Notes under the pieces: model-generated | Told to the model about the DNA's origin: nothing | The model's database searches: none | What the model saw: the letters and a program-made list of their open reading frames with translations, nothing else | Part shown: piece by piece, positions 6,154 through 12,672 of the stretch | Position numbering within the stretch: the stretch's first letter is position 1 | How the letters are laid out: each line of letters opens with the position of its first letter | Program-made: the position numbers and the translations under genes | Assembly: GCA_033809015.1 (NCBI GenBank) | Contig: JAPXMM010000074.1 | Location: 1 to 12,672, forward strand | Length of the DNA stretch: 12,672 nt | Reading direction: 5' to 3' | DNA from: DTU049 sp033809015 | GTDB taxonomy: Bacteria > Bacteroidota > Bacteroidia > Bacteroidales > DTU049

Positions 6154-7797
6154 ATGAGTAAAAAAATTGTAATTATAGGTGGAGTAGCAGGTGGAGCCTC
6201 TACAGCAGCTAGATTGAGAAGATTAGATGAGAATGCAGAAATCAAAATTTATGAACGTGGTAAATATATTTCTTATGCTAATTGCGGATTACCATATTAT
6301 GTAGGAGATATTATCAAAGAAAGAAATTCATTGCTTGTGCAGACAACTCATGGAATGAAAAAAAGATTTAATATTGATATTTATACTTTGCACGAAGTCC
6401 TTAAAATAGATAGAGCAAATAAATTATTATTAATTAAAAATTTACAAACTAATGAAATTTTTCAAGAAACATATGATATTTTAGTTTTATCTAGTGGCGC
6501 GGAGACTATTAAGCCTCCAATAAAAGGAATAGATACTGCTGAAAATGTTTTTATCCTACGTGATATTCCTGATGCAGATAAAATAAAAAATTTCATAGAA
6601 ACTAAAAATCCTAAAAAGGCTGTAGTCATTGGTGGAGGATTTATTGGTATTGAGATAGCAGATAATTTGCTTGCAAGAGGTATAAACATTACACTTGTAG
6701 AAAAGGCAGAGCAGATTTTAGTACAGTTAGATAAAGAGATGGCTAATATTTTGCATAAACACATAATAGACAAAGGAGTAGAATTAATCTTATCTGATAG
6801 TATAGAAGAATTTAAAAATAATGGAACTAAATTAGTGCTTAATAGTGGCAAACAAATAGACTCAGACCTTACGATTTTATCTATTGGCGTTAAACCAGAA
6901 AGTAATTTGGCTAAAGATGCTGGATTAGAGATAGGTATCACTGGTGGAGTAAAAGTAAATGAATATTTACAAACATCAGATGAAAGTATTTATGCTATCG
7001 GTGATGTAATAGAAGTGAGAGATTTCATAACTGGATTGCCTACATTAAAGCCGTTAGCTGGCCCAGCAAATAAACAAGGTAGAATAGTAGCCAATAATAT
7101 TTGTGGGAAAAATGAAAAATATTTGGGTACTCTAGGCACCTCAGTAGTTAAGGTCTTTGATATGACAGCAGCCTCCATAGGCAATAATGAAAAGATGTTA
7201 AAAAAATCTGGTATTTCTTATGAAACTATTCATATTTCACCACCTTCTCATGCTACTTATTATCCTGGAGCGACCACTATTTTTATGAAATTAATTTTTG
7301 ATAAAAATAATGGCAAAATATATGGTGCTCAAGCTGTAGGCTATGATGGAGTTGACAAAAGAATAGATGTGCTATCGACTGCTATTATGGGAGGAATGAC
7401 TGTGATGGATTTGCAATATTTAGAATTAGCTTATGCACCGCCTTTCTCATCTGCTAAAGATCCTGTAAATATGCTTGGTTATGTAGCTAGTAATGTGATA
7501 TATGGTGATTTAGAAATAATTCATTGTGATGAATTAATTAATATGAAAAAGGATAATGTAGTTATAGTAGATGTATGTGAACCTGTAGAAAGAGAAAAAG
7601 GATATATAGATGGCTCTATAAATGTACCTCTGAATGATTTAAGAAATAGATTAGACAAGTTACCTAAAGATAAGATGATTTATGTCTATTGCCAGCAAGG
7701 CTTGCGATCTTATATAGCTTATAGAATTTTGAAGCAAAATGGTTTTAAAGTTAGAAGTATTGATGGTGGATACAGGTTTTATCGTAATTATATTTAA
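6154..7797 (+). CDS. CoA-disulfide reductase with C-terminal rhodanese domain (NAD(P)H persulfide reductase type)
   Basis: A 547-residue flavoprotein of the pyridine nucleotide-disulfide oxidoreductase class. The FAD-binding motif GGVAGGASTAARLRR begins at residue 9. The single redox cysteine is C44 in SYANCGLPYY, the CoADR signature. A second Rossmann motif, VIGGGFIGIEIADNL (about 156-170), should bind NAD(P)H and ends in a glutamate (TLVEKA), which favours NADH. YDGVDKRID and YAPPFSSAKDPVN carry the tyrosines typical of the CoADR dimer interface. The C-terminal rhodanese domain (about 455-547) has its persulfide-carrying cysteine, C513, in CQQGLRS. Such fusions reduce CoA persulfide, polysulfide or CoA disulfide, in Bacillus and Shewanella enzymes for example. 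This suggests cytoplasmic sulfane-sulfur or redox handling. No other sulfur gene is adjacent. The gene is divergent from the lipoprotein-mpl pair. Confidence 0.93.
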   Translation: MSKKIVIIGGVAGGASTAARLRRLDENAEIKIYERGKYISYANCGLPYYVGDIIKERNSLLVQTTHGMKKRFNIDIYTLHEVLKIDRANKLLLIKNLQTNEIFQETYDILVLSSGAETIKPPIKGIDTAENVFILRDIPDADKIKNFIETKNPKKAVVIGGGFIGIEIADNLLARGINITLVEKAEQILVQLDKEMANILHKHIIDKGVELILSDSIEEFKNNGTKLVLNSGKQIDSDLTILSIGVKPESNLAKDAGLEIGITGGVKVNEYLQTSDESIYAIGDVIEVRDFITGLPTLKPLAGPANKQGRIVANNICGKNEKYLGTLGTSVVKVFDMTAASIGNNEKMLKKSGISYETIHISPPSHATYYPGATTIFMKLIFDKNNGKIYGAQAVGYDGVDKRIDVLSTAIMGGMTVMDLQYLELAYAPPFSSAKDPVNMLGYVASNVIYGDLEIIHCDELINMKKDNVVIVDVCEPVEREKGYIDGSINVPLNDLRNRLDKLPKDKMIYVYCQQGLRSYIAYRILKQNGFKVRSIDGGYRFYRNYI

Positions 7798-7841
7798 TGA
7801 AATTTTTCAAATCTTTTAAAACTTTTATTTTGTTGTTAGAT

Positions 7842-7869
7842 ATTTGAATAATTCATGAATTATTCAAAT
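7842..7869. repeat. Perfect 28-bp palindrome between convergent genes
   Basis: ATTTGAATAATTCA is followed directly by its reverse complement, giving a 14+14 bp palindrome without spacer. It lies 45 bp after the reductase stop and 60 bp from the stop of the convergent lipoprotein gene. It may be a bidirectional terminator, though no T-run follows on the plus strand, or a dimeric protein-binding site. A related string, ATTATTCAAA, recurs at about 7917-7926. Confidence 0.6.
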
Positions 7870-7928
7870 GATGTGTTTGATTGCAAATAATTTCTCACAG
7901 GCAATTTTTTATGTGATTATTCAAAAAA

Positions 7929-9176
7929 TTATTTTTTAAAATTGATCAGTGTTTCGAAATCTGGATATAGAGCGTTGCCTTTATTGAGATAATAATTAAC
8001 CTTGCTAGTGTCATTATTTTTTTGGTACCATTTCACTTGAAAATATAGCATATCTTTATTGGTGGGCTCTATATATTCATAAATCTTTAAAATATTTGGC
8101 AATGAAGTGCTATTTTGTTGATATAGATTCACTGTAAATGAATACGAAACTATTCCTATATAGGCTAATAAACGTTGAGCAAGTGCATAATTCATGTCAT
8201 CATCTATATCATTAGCATTTAGCTTTATTGCTCTGAGAGAATCTATCATTTTGATCAAAGCTTCATCATCAGCTTTTTGGAAATATTTGATTATAGTTTG
8301 TTGTTTAGTCCATTCCAGATCTACAATATCTGATAATAAAGGCATAGTTGAATTTGAAAAAATACGTTGCGTGGTATAAATCATAGAGTTAGGAACTTTG
8401 AAATTAAAATATTGCAAACTTAAAAGGGTAGGATAGAGGAAATAAAAAGGGATAGAGTCTATAGAATTTTGTAAATCAATCTTTTTATTTTTTTTATTTA
8501 ATAGCATAAGTATTGATAAGTTAGCAATATTTTGTGGAGGCCATTGATGTTTACCACTGAAAAATATAAATCCCATATTGGTAGAATTAATATTTTGAGT
8601 AAAAAGAGGAAAAATTTCTGTAAAATTGAAATCATACAATCCAACAATATGGATTATTGGTGTAAAATTATTAGTATAAAAATCTTGATTATATGCAGAT
8701 GCTCCAGAAAGAATAATACCTTTAGCTATATGATATTGCTCCTGTATCATAGTAGCTATTCTACTACCACCTGAGAAACCAAAGAAAAATAATTTTGCTG
8801 TATCTATTGGCAATTTATGTTGAATATCTCTGATAAAACTTTTGAAATATGATAATGAAAAATTGGCTGGTGTCTCATTAGATGATAGATTGTAACCTAC
8901 TAAAATGATACCTAAACTATCTGCAATATTTTGATATTTTTTTAATGCAATGTCTGGATGTGCGTGAGGATCAAAAAAAATAAATGTTGGCAATTTCTTT
9001 AGTTTATGATTCATGGGTAGATATGCAGAATAATAATATTGTGTGTTTGCTAATTTTATGCTGTCAATGAATGCACCTTTATATTCAGCACTGCAATAAA
9101 CACATTTAGCATTTTTGCAAGATAAAAAACAAGAAACAGTGATAATGATAGCAAAAATTAAATAAAATCTTTTCAT
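7929..9176 (-). CDS. Alpha/beta-hydrolase-fold lipoprotein with helical C-terminal region
   Basis: A 415-residue exported protein. The signal peptide (MKRF, then a hydrophobic stretch) ends in the lipobox F-L-S-C20; C16 (TVSC) is a weaker alternative. C25 and C28 follow at once as CVYC, so the anchor region is cysteine-rich. The next region reads FIFFDPHAHPD (65-75), where family members have an oxyanion-type DPHG segment. The nucleophile elbow is G-F-S135-G-G-S, the probable acid is D182 (LYDFN) and the probable base is H210 in SGKHQWPP. This spacing fits a serine-hydrolase triad. The last 160 residues are mostly helical and may hold TPR-like repeats. The substrate is unknown; an envelope esterase or peptidase is a guess. 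It runs convergent with the CoADR gene and divergent from the rRNA methyltransferase gene. Confidence 0.75.
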   Translation of the reverse strand: MKRFYLIFAIIITVSCFLSCKNAKCVYCSAEYKGAFIDSIKLANTQYYYSAYLPMNHKLKKLPTFIFFDPHAHPDIALKKYQNIADSLGIILVGYNLSSNETPANFSLSYFKSFIRDIQHKLPIDTAKLFFFGFSGGSRIATMIQEQYHIAKGIILSGASAYNQDFYTNNFTPIIHIVGLYDFNFTEIFPLFTQNINSTNMGFIFFSGKHQWPPQNIANLSILMLLNKKNKKIDLQNSIDSIPFYFLYPTLLSLQYFNFKVPNSMIYTTQRIFSNSTMPLLSDIVDLEWTKQQTIIKYFQKADDEALIKMIDSLRAIKLNANDIDDDMNYALAQRLLAYIGIVSYSFTVNLYQQNSTSLPNILKIYEYIEPTNKDMLYFQVKWYQKNNDTSKVNYYLNKGNALYPDFETLINFKK

Positions 9177-9189
9177 TTTTTTGTTTTTA

Positions 9190-9197
9190 CAAATATA
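9190..9197 (-). promoter_or_regulatory. Candidate -7 promoter box (TATATTTG) for hydrolase lipoprotein
   Basis: The minus strand reads TATATTTG, an exact TAnnTTTG match, ending 13 nt before the ATG. A 7-bp inverted repeat (TTGATAA-5-TTATCAA) lies about 20 bp further upstream, near where a -33 element would be, but no TTG is seen at the right spacing. A weaker plus-strand match, TAATTTTA at 9298-9305, could serve the divergent methyltransferase gene 20 nt downstream. Confidence 0.45.
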
Positions 9198-9325
9198 TTG
9201 TTTTTTTTAAAAATTTGATAAGGAAATTATCAATAGTTTTATAAATCAAAGATATAATAATTTGCTATAGAAATAAAATCCAAAATAATTATTTTAGTAA
9301 TTTTATAAATAAATTAAAATAAAAT

Positions 9326-10699
9326 ATGATAAAACAAGATATTGCTACAATACTTATTAAATCTATAGAAAAATATTGTAAAATTGATACAAATGAATTT
9401 TTAAATTCTTTTAATGAAAGTGCTAATATTGCAGTTAAAATAAATCCATTCAAAAAATTAGATAATTTACAAAATTATTTACCATTAGCTGAAAAAGTAC
9501 AATGGTGCGATGAGGCATATTATCTGAGCAATAGACCAAATTTTTATAAAGATCCATTATTTTATGCAGGGGCTTACTATGTTATGGATCCAGCATCTAT
9601 GTTTATTGATTTTATATTAAAAAATTTAAATGTTTTAGAAAATAGAAAAATATTAGACATAGCAGCAGCTCCTGGAGGCAAATCTATCATTATTGATTCT
9701 CTAATTAGTGATAATTCTATTCTTTGGGCAAATGATGTTAACAGCAATAGAGCAAAAGTATTAGAATATAATTTAGTTAAATGGGGGAGAGCAAATTACA
9801 TAGTTTCTAATGCTAAAATAGATGATTTTAATGATCTAAAAAACCAATTTGATATAGTCCTATTAGATGCTCCATGCACTGGAAGTGGTTTTTTCAGGAA
9901 ATACCAAGAATGGCAAGATAATTTTTCATTAGATTATATCAATCAATGTGTGAAAAGACAAAAAGATATATTAAAAAAAGTTTTTGACATAATCCCGATG
10001 GATGGATATCTGATTTATAGTACATGCTCTTTTACCTCCGAAGAGAATGAAGATATAGCTAAGTGGATCATAGATAATGGTTTCGAAGAGATAAAATTGC
10101 AAATACCAGCAGAGTGGGGGATTGTAGTATCTGAATATGGATATAGATTTTTTCCACATTTATCAAAATCAGAAGGTTTTTATTATGCTGTGTTCAAGAA
10201 AAATAATTTCAAAAGTGAATTTAAGCAAATCAATCATTTAAATAAAAAAAACTTAACCCCAATAAAATTAACTCCAATTAATAAACCTGCTAATGTCAAT
10301 TATATTAATCTAACTGAAGATTTGAAATTAAAAAAATGGGGTCAAAATATTAATTTGATTACCAAAAAAATAGATGAGTGGTTTGATAAAGATTTTATTT
10401 ACTTTAATGGAAAGATATTGACTATTGGTGTTAATTATATGGAAGAAAAAAAACAAATACCATCGCCGCAATTTGCTTTATCCATTTATAAATCATCTGA
10501 TATTCCGAGCATCACACTTAGCTTATCCGAAGCACAATCATATTTACAAAAATCATCTTTGCACATAGAAGCTAAAGAAGGCATTTATCTGGTAAAATTC
10601 CAAAATTTAGCATTAGGATGGATTAAAGTAATAAATGATGGTAGGATAAATAATTACTATCCAGCAGAATGGAGAATTATAAAAGAAATAGATAATTAA
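9326..10699 (+). CDS. rRNA cytosine-C5 methyltransferase, NOL1/NOP2/Sun family, RsmF-like
   Basis: A 457-residue SAM-dependent RNA m5C methyltransferase. The N-terminal part (1-100) contains the RNA-binding segment VKINPFKK and YVMDPASMF. The SAM loop is DIAAAPGGKS (111-120). Motif IV is DAPC184TGSG and motif VI is YSTC234SF: in this family the second cysteine attacks the base and the first helps release the product. After about residue 300 comes a further domain, with the ending VKFQNLALGWIKVINDGRINNYYPAEWR (in two pieces) typical of the RsmF-type PUA-like C-terminus. There is no NusB-like N-terminal domain, which argues against RsmB. The likely target is small-subunit rRNA, but the exact cytidine cannot be told. 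The gene is monocistronic, divergent from the hydrolase lipoprotein gene. It starts with ATG in an A-rich context. Confidence 0.9.
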   Translation: MIKQDIATILIKSIEKYCKIDTNEFLNSFNESANIAVKINPFKKLDNLQNYLPLAEKVQWCDEAYYLSNRPNFYKDPLFYAGAYYVMDPASMFIDFILKNLNVLENRKILDIAAAPGGKSIIIDSLISDNSILWANDVNSNRAKVLEYNLVKWGRANYIVSNAKIDDFNDLKNQFDIVLLDAPCTGSGFFRKYQEWQDNFSLDYINQCVKRQKDILKKVFDIIPMDGYLIYSTCSFTSEENEDIAKWIIDNGFEEIKLQIPAEWGIVVSEYGYRFFPHLSKSEGFYYAVFKKNNFKSEFKQINHLNKKNLTPIKLTPINKPANVNYINLTEDLKLKKWGQNINLITKKIDEWFDKDFIYFNGKILTIGVNYMEEKKQIPSPQFALSIYKSSDIPSITLSLSEAQSYLQKSSLHIEAKEGIYLVKFQNLALGWIKVINDGRINNYYPAEWRIIKEIDN

Positions 10700-10797
10700 T
10701 ACTTAATTAATAGCTAAAATATGATTGTGAATGGATCGGTAATAACTATATTTCTTAAGATTTTAGCTTTATTTGTTTTAAAATATTTCTTATTAAT

Positions 10798-10828
10798 TTC
10801 TTTCTTTGTCAACTATACAAAGAAAGAA
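10798..10828. repeat. Perfect 12-bp hairpin
   Basis: Arms TTCTTTCTTTGT (10798-10809) and ACAAAGAAAGAA (10817-10828) pair perfectly around a 7-nt loop. It directly precedes the larger nested repeat and may be part of the same element. On the plus strand it could terminate the methyltransferase transcript, although the tail after it is A-rich; read on the minus strand the stem is preceded by T-rich sequence. Confidence 0.6.
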
Positions 10829-10842
10829 TGAAAGAAAAATCT

Positions 10843-10983
10843 CCGCTGGGGAAATGATTTGATAAAACTACGCAATCACCTATTGGGGTATACAAACTCG
10901 CAAGCTAAAGCTTGCTCAAACAGTGTAAACCCTTATACCTTACGCTGCTTGCTTGTTTTATAGCAAATAATTTCCCAATGCGG
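10843..10983. repeat. Nested imperfect inverted repeat of about 140 bp (dispersed-repeat or structured-RNA candidate)
   Basis: The outer arms, 10843-10875 and 10949-10983, are imperfect reverse complements. Both begin CCGC when read inward, share GGGAAAT-ATTTG and ATAAAAC and end in GCAA, with three small gaps. Nested inside, GGGTATACA (10886-10894) pairs with TGTAAACCC (10924-10932) with one mismatch. In the centre GCAAGCT (10900-10906) pairs with AGCTTGC (10909-10915) around 2 nt. The three stems share one axis, so the whole folds as a single long hairpin. No frame is conserved in it. It resembles the intergenic repeats that are common in Bacteroidota genomes, but I cannot confirm other copies. 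Confidence 0.65.
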
Positions 10984-11074
10984 TTTTAAAAGAGCTTACG
11001 ATTTATTATTAAGCTATTATTTTATTAAAAAATTTGAATAAAAACTATTATTTAAACACCTATTTCAATAATAC

Positions 11075-11734
11075 TTATTGATTGAAGGCATAATGGATGA
11101 TATTAGCACCCATTTGCAGAGCTTTTAGTCTGACATCAGGAAGATCATTGTGTACTTCTTCACTTTCCCAACCATCGCCGAGATCACATTCATAAGTGTA
11201 TAGCAAAACTAATCTACCATTAAGAATGATACCAAAAGCTTGAGGAGCTTTACCATCGTGTTCATGAATTTTAGGTAAACCATTTGGGAAATTAAAATAT
11301 TGACTAAAAATAGGATGGGAGGGAGGCAATTCTATAAGTGGAATATCTGGGAAAATTTTTTTGATTTGCGGTCGGATAAAAGGATCCATACCATAATTAT
11401 CATCTATATGCAAAAATCCACCTGATTCTAAATATTTTCTAATATTTGCAGCTTCCAGGTCAGAAAATATGACATTACCATGACCAGTCATATGAATAAA
11501 TGGATAATTAAAAATATCTTGAGAGCCGGGCTCTACCTCAGGAATATTGGGATCTATATTGGTATTAATTGTTTGATTACAAAATGTAGCAAGATTAGGC
11601 AAAGAAGTAGGATTAGCATACCAATCTCCACCACCAGAATACTTTAATAATGCTATCTTGACACTATACATTTTGTTTTGTGCAATAAGTATGTTTGAAA
11701 TTATAATTAAAAAAATTACTAAAAAACGTTTCAT
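11075..11734 (-). CDS. DUF4159 domain exported protein
   Basis: A 219-residue protein with a signal peptide (MKRF, a hydrophobic stretch, probable cleavage after LIA at 16-18). The rest is one DUF4159 domain. It opens with VKIALLKYSGGGDWYANP, then has IHMTGHGNVIFSD, YLESGGFLHIDDNYG and ELPPSHPIF. It closes with TYECDLGDGWESEEVHND. The fold is thought to resemble a glutamine-amidotransferase-like Rossmann domain without proven catalysis, and the function is unknown. In other Bacteroidota and relatives DUF4159 proteins often sit near MoxR/BatA-type envelope clusters, from memory; here no such genes are visible. Its start codon overlaps the rsmE stop (ATGA), so the two are very probably translationally coupled, with rsmE upstream. 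Confidence 0.88.
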   Translation of the reverse strand: MKRFLVIFLIIISNILIAQNKMYSVKIALLKYSGGGDWYANPTSLPNLATFCNQTINTNIDPNIPEVEPGSQDIFNYPFIHMTGHGNVIFSDLEAANIRKYLESGGFLHIDDNYGMDPFIRPQIKKIFPDIPLIELPPSHPIFSQYFNFPNGLPKIHEHDGKAPQAFGIILNGRLVLLYTYECDLGDGWESEEVHNDLPDVRLKALQMGANIIHYAFNQ

Positions 11735-12429
11735 AATTTATTTTTTAATGCAAAAATAGTTAAACTAACAATAGCAGCAGTTTCACTTCTGAGACGTTGA
11801 TGTCCTAAAGATACAGGTATTATACCCACAGCCATAGCTTTATTAATTTCTTCATAAGTAAAATCTCCCTCTGGTCCTATAAAAATGGAAATATCCTCAT
11901 TAGCATTCATACATTCGAATAGATCTAATTTTTGAATTTCATCACCACAATAAGCTATCACACGTTTGGAATTATTATTTAATTTAATGGCTTCATCGAA
12001 GAAAATTGGTTCACAAATAGAAGGAAAATAATATTTTAGAGATTGTAAACTAGCTGCTTTGATGATATTTTGCAATCTAGAGATTCTAACAGATGATTTG
12101 ATAGTAAGCTCAGTAATTATAGGAATAATATTACTGACACCTAACTCAACAGCTTTTTCTATCATCCAATCAACCCTTTCAGATTGCTTCAATAAAGGAG
12201 CGAAAAGAGTAGAATTAGTTTTAGGTCTTGGCATCAATTGAGTTTCTAAAATATGAGCAGTAATAGATTGTTTAGAGAAATCAGTAATTACAGCCTTAGC
12301 TAAAGTACCTTTACCATCAGTAAAATAAATATTGTCATTAATGCGGACATGATGAGCTTTAAGATGATTAAAAGTATCACCATTAATTTTGATAATATCG
12401 GAGATATTTTCTAGGAAAAAGATATTCAT
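11731..12429 (-). CDS. rsmE: 16S rRNA (uracil1498-N3)-methyltransferase
   Basis: RsmE is a SPOUT-class (trefoil-knot) enzyme that methylates N3 of U1498 in 16S rRNA, using S-adenosylmethionine. The 232-residue length fits. The N-terminal PUA-like domain (about 1-70) contains HLKAHHVRINDNIYFTDG (22-39). The knot domain includes KQSERVDWMIEKAVELGV (81-98), IGPEGDF (184-190) and the SAM-binding knot SLGHQRLRSETAA (207-219). It is the first gene of a two-gene unit with the DUF4159 gene, overlapping it by 4 bp. A well-placed promoter lies just upstream, between this gene and the remnant or copy of an IS1595-like transposase. The start is ATG after an A-run on the plus strand (T-run on the coding strand). 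Confidence 0.95.
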   Translation of the reverse strand: MNIFFLENISDIIKINGDTFNHLKAHHVRINDNIYFTDGKGTLAKAVITDFSKQSITAHILETQLMPRPKTNSTLFAPLLKQSERVDWMIEKAVELGVSNIIPIITELTIKSSVRISRLQNIIKAASLQSLKYYFPSICEPIFFDEAIKLNNNSKRVIAYCGDEIQKLDLFECMNANEDISIFIGPEGDFTYEEINKAMAVGIIPVSLGHQRLRSETAAIVSLTIFALKNKL

Positions 12430-12443
12430 AAAAAAAGGTTATA

Positions 12444-12475
12444 CAAAGGTAAGGGGAAAAAATGGGAGGGGCAAG
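12444..12475 (-). promoter_or_regulatory. Promoter of rsmE-DUF4159 unit (CTTG - 20 bp - TACCTTTG)
   Basis: The minus strand reads TACCTTTG at 12451-12444, an exact TAnnTTTG match ending 14 nt before the rsmE ATG. A -33 element, CTTG (12475-12472), sits 20 bp upstream, within the usual 19-21 bp spacing. It is the only site in the window with both elements. The -33 lies only about 8 bp from the stop codon of the upstream transposase frame. Confidence 0.65.
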
Positions 12476-12482
12476 TAGAAGA

Positions 12483-12672
12483 TTAATCTTTTAAAATCAG
12501 TATTGGATTTAATCTTAACTCCATATATACATACCATGCTTGCCTATCTGATGAAGCTAAATTTAGCATCCTGCCTACATCTTCTACTAATTTCTTTAAC
12601 AAATATTTGTGTTTTATTATATACCACATTATGTAGCTTTGCAAGTATTTGGTAGCCACTCCTCTGAATTTA
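12483..12672 (-). CDS. IS1595-like transposase, C-terminal end only (cut by window edge)
   Basis: On the minus strand a frame enters from the window edge and runs 63 codons to a TAA at 12485-12483. It begins KFRGVATKYLQSYIMW and continues to GRMLNLASSDRQAW. Over 62 aligned residues it is identical at 34 positions to the C-terminus of the transposase encoded at 903-1910, so it is a related but clearly diverged copy, in opposite orientation. The catalytic region lies outside the window, so it cannot be said whether this copy is active. It ends about 50 bp upstream of rsmE. Confidence 0.85.
   Translation of the reverse strand, partial: KFRGVATKYLQSYIMWYIIKHKYLLKKLVEDVGRMLNLASSDRQAWYVYMELRLNPILILKD

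Larger units (their letters stand above)
10700..11074. other. Gene-free intergenic region with structured repeat
   Basis: These 375 bp separate the convergent RsmF-like and DUF4159 genes and contain no credible coding frame. The part from about 10798 to 10983 is visibly less AT-rich than its surroundings and holds the inverted repeats listed separately. The flanks (10700-10797 and 10984-11074) are AT-rich, and I see nothing further in them. Confidence 0.7.

Noticed and set aside
6462..7184. Minus-strand open frames opposite the CoADR gene
   Set aside because: They are shadows of a strongly conserved plus-strand gene and show no domain, signal peptide or start context of their own.
8194..8774. 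Plus-strand short frames inside the hydrolase lipoprotein gene
   Set aside because: They lie wholly within a real gene on the other strand and have compositions expected from antisense translation.
10700..11074. CRISPR array, tRNA or small ORF in the gene-free region
   Set aside because: There are no regularly spaced direct repeats, no cloverleaf with a CCA-end acceptor stem, and no frame with a plausible start and length. The signal is inverted-repeat structure.
1..12672. Composite transposon bounded by the two transposase genes
   Set aside because: The two copies are only about half identical in protein sequence, and the intervening genes are ordinary housekeeping genes, so joint mobilisation is not supported.

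Overview
The window is strongly AT-rich chromosomal DNA, most likely from the Bacteroidota (or a close relative in the FCB group). The clues are an Mpl-type peptidoglycan-recycling ligase in its Bacteroidota-like form, a DUF4159 exported protein, two lipoproteins with short lipoboxes, A-rich start regions almost without Shine-Dalgarno sequences, and several exact TAnnTTTG boxes (the Bacteroidota -7 promoter element) 13-21 nt before start codons. Mpl implies meso-diaminopimelate peptidoglycan and therefore a Gram-negative type envelope. A genus cannot be named from this sequence.

Layout. 1-664 (-): 5' part of an extended-SDR sugar epimerase/dehydratase, cut by the window edge. 903-1910 (+): an IS1595-like transposase with an intact frame but substituted catalytic residues, followed by two AT hairpins. 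2038-2889 (+): prmC, converging on 2944-3381 (-): a small heat-shock protein; a strong hairpin lies between them. 5035-6009 then 3653-5008 (-): a TPR-containing lipoprotein followed after 26 bp by mpl, a probable operon. 6154-7797 (+): a CoA-disulfide reductase/rhodanese fusion, divergent from the lipoprotein gene. 7929-9176 (-): an alpha/beta-hydrolase lipoprotein, converging on the reductase gene with a perfect 28-bp palindrome between. 9326-10699 (+): an RsmF-like rRNA m5C methyltransferase. 10700-11074: a gene-free stretch holding a large nested inverted repeat. 12429 down to 11075 (-): rsmE and a DUF4159 gene overlapping by 4 bp. 12483-12672 (-): the C-terminal end of a second, diverged IS1595-like transposase.

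Most intact genes are housekeeping: translation and ribosome modification (PrmC, RsmF-like, RsmE), wall recycling (Mpl), proteostasis (Hsp20) and thiol/persulfide redox (CoADR-rhodanese). I do not see a defence, secretion or biosynthetic system. The unusual material is in the transposase relatives at both ends, the structured element at 10843-10983, the exceptional leader of the hsp20 gene, and the recurrent short-leader promoter architecture.
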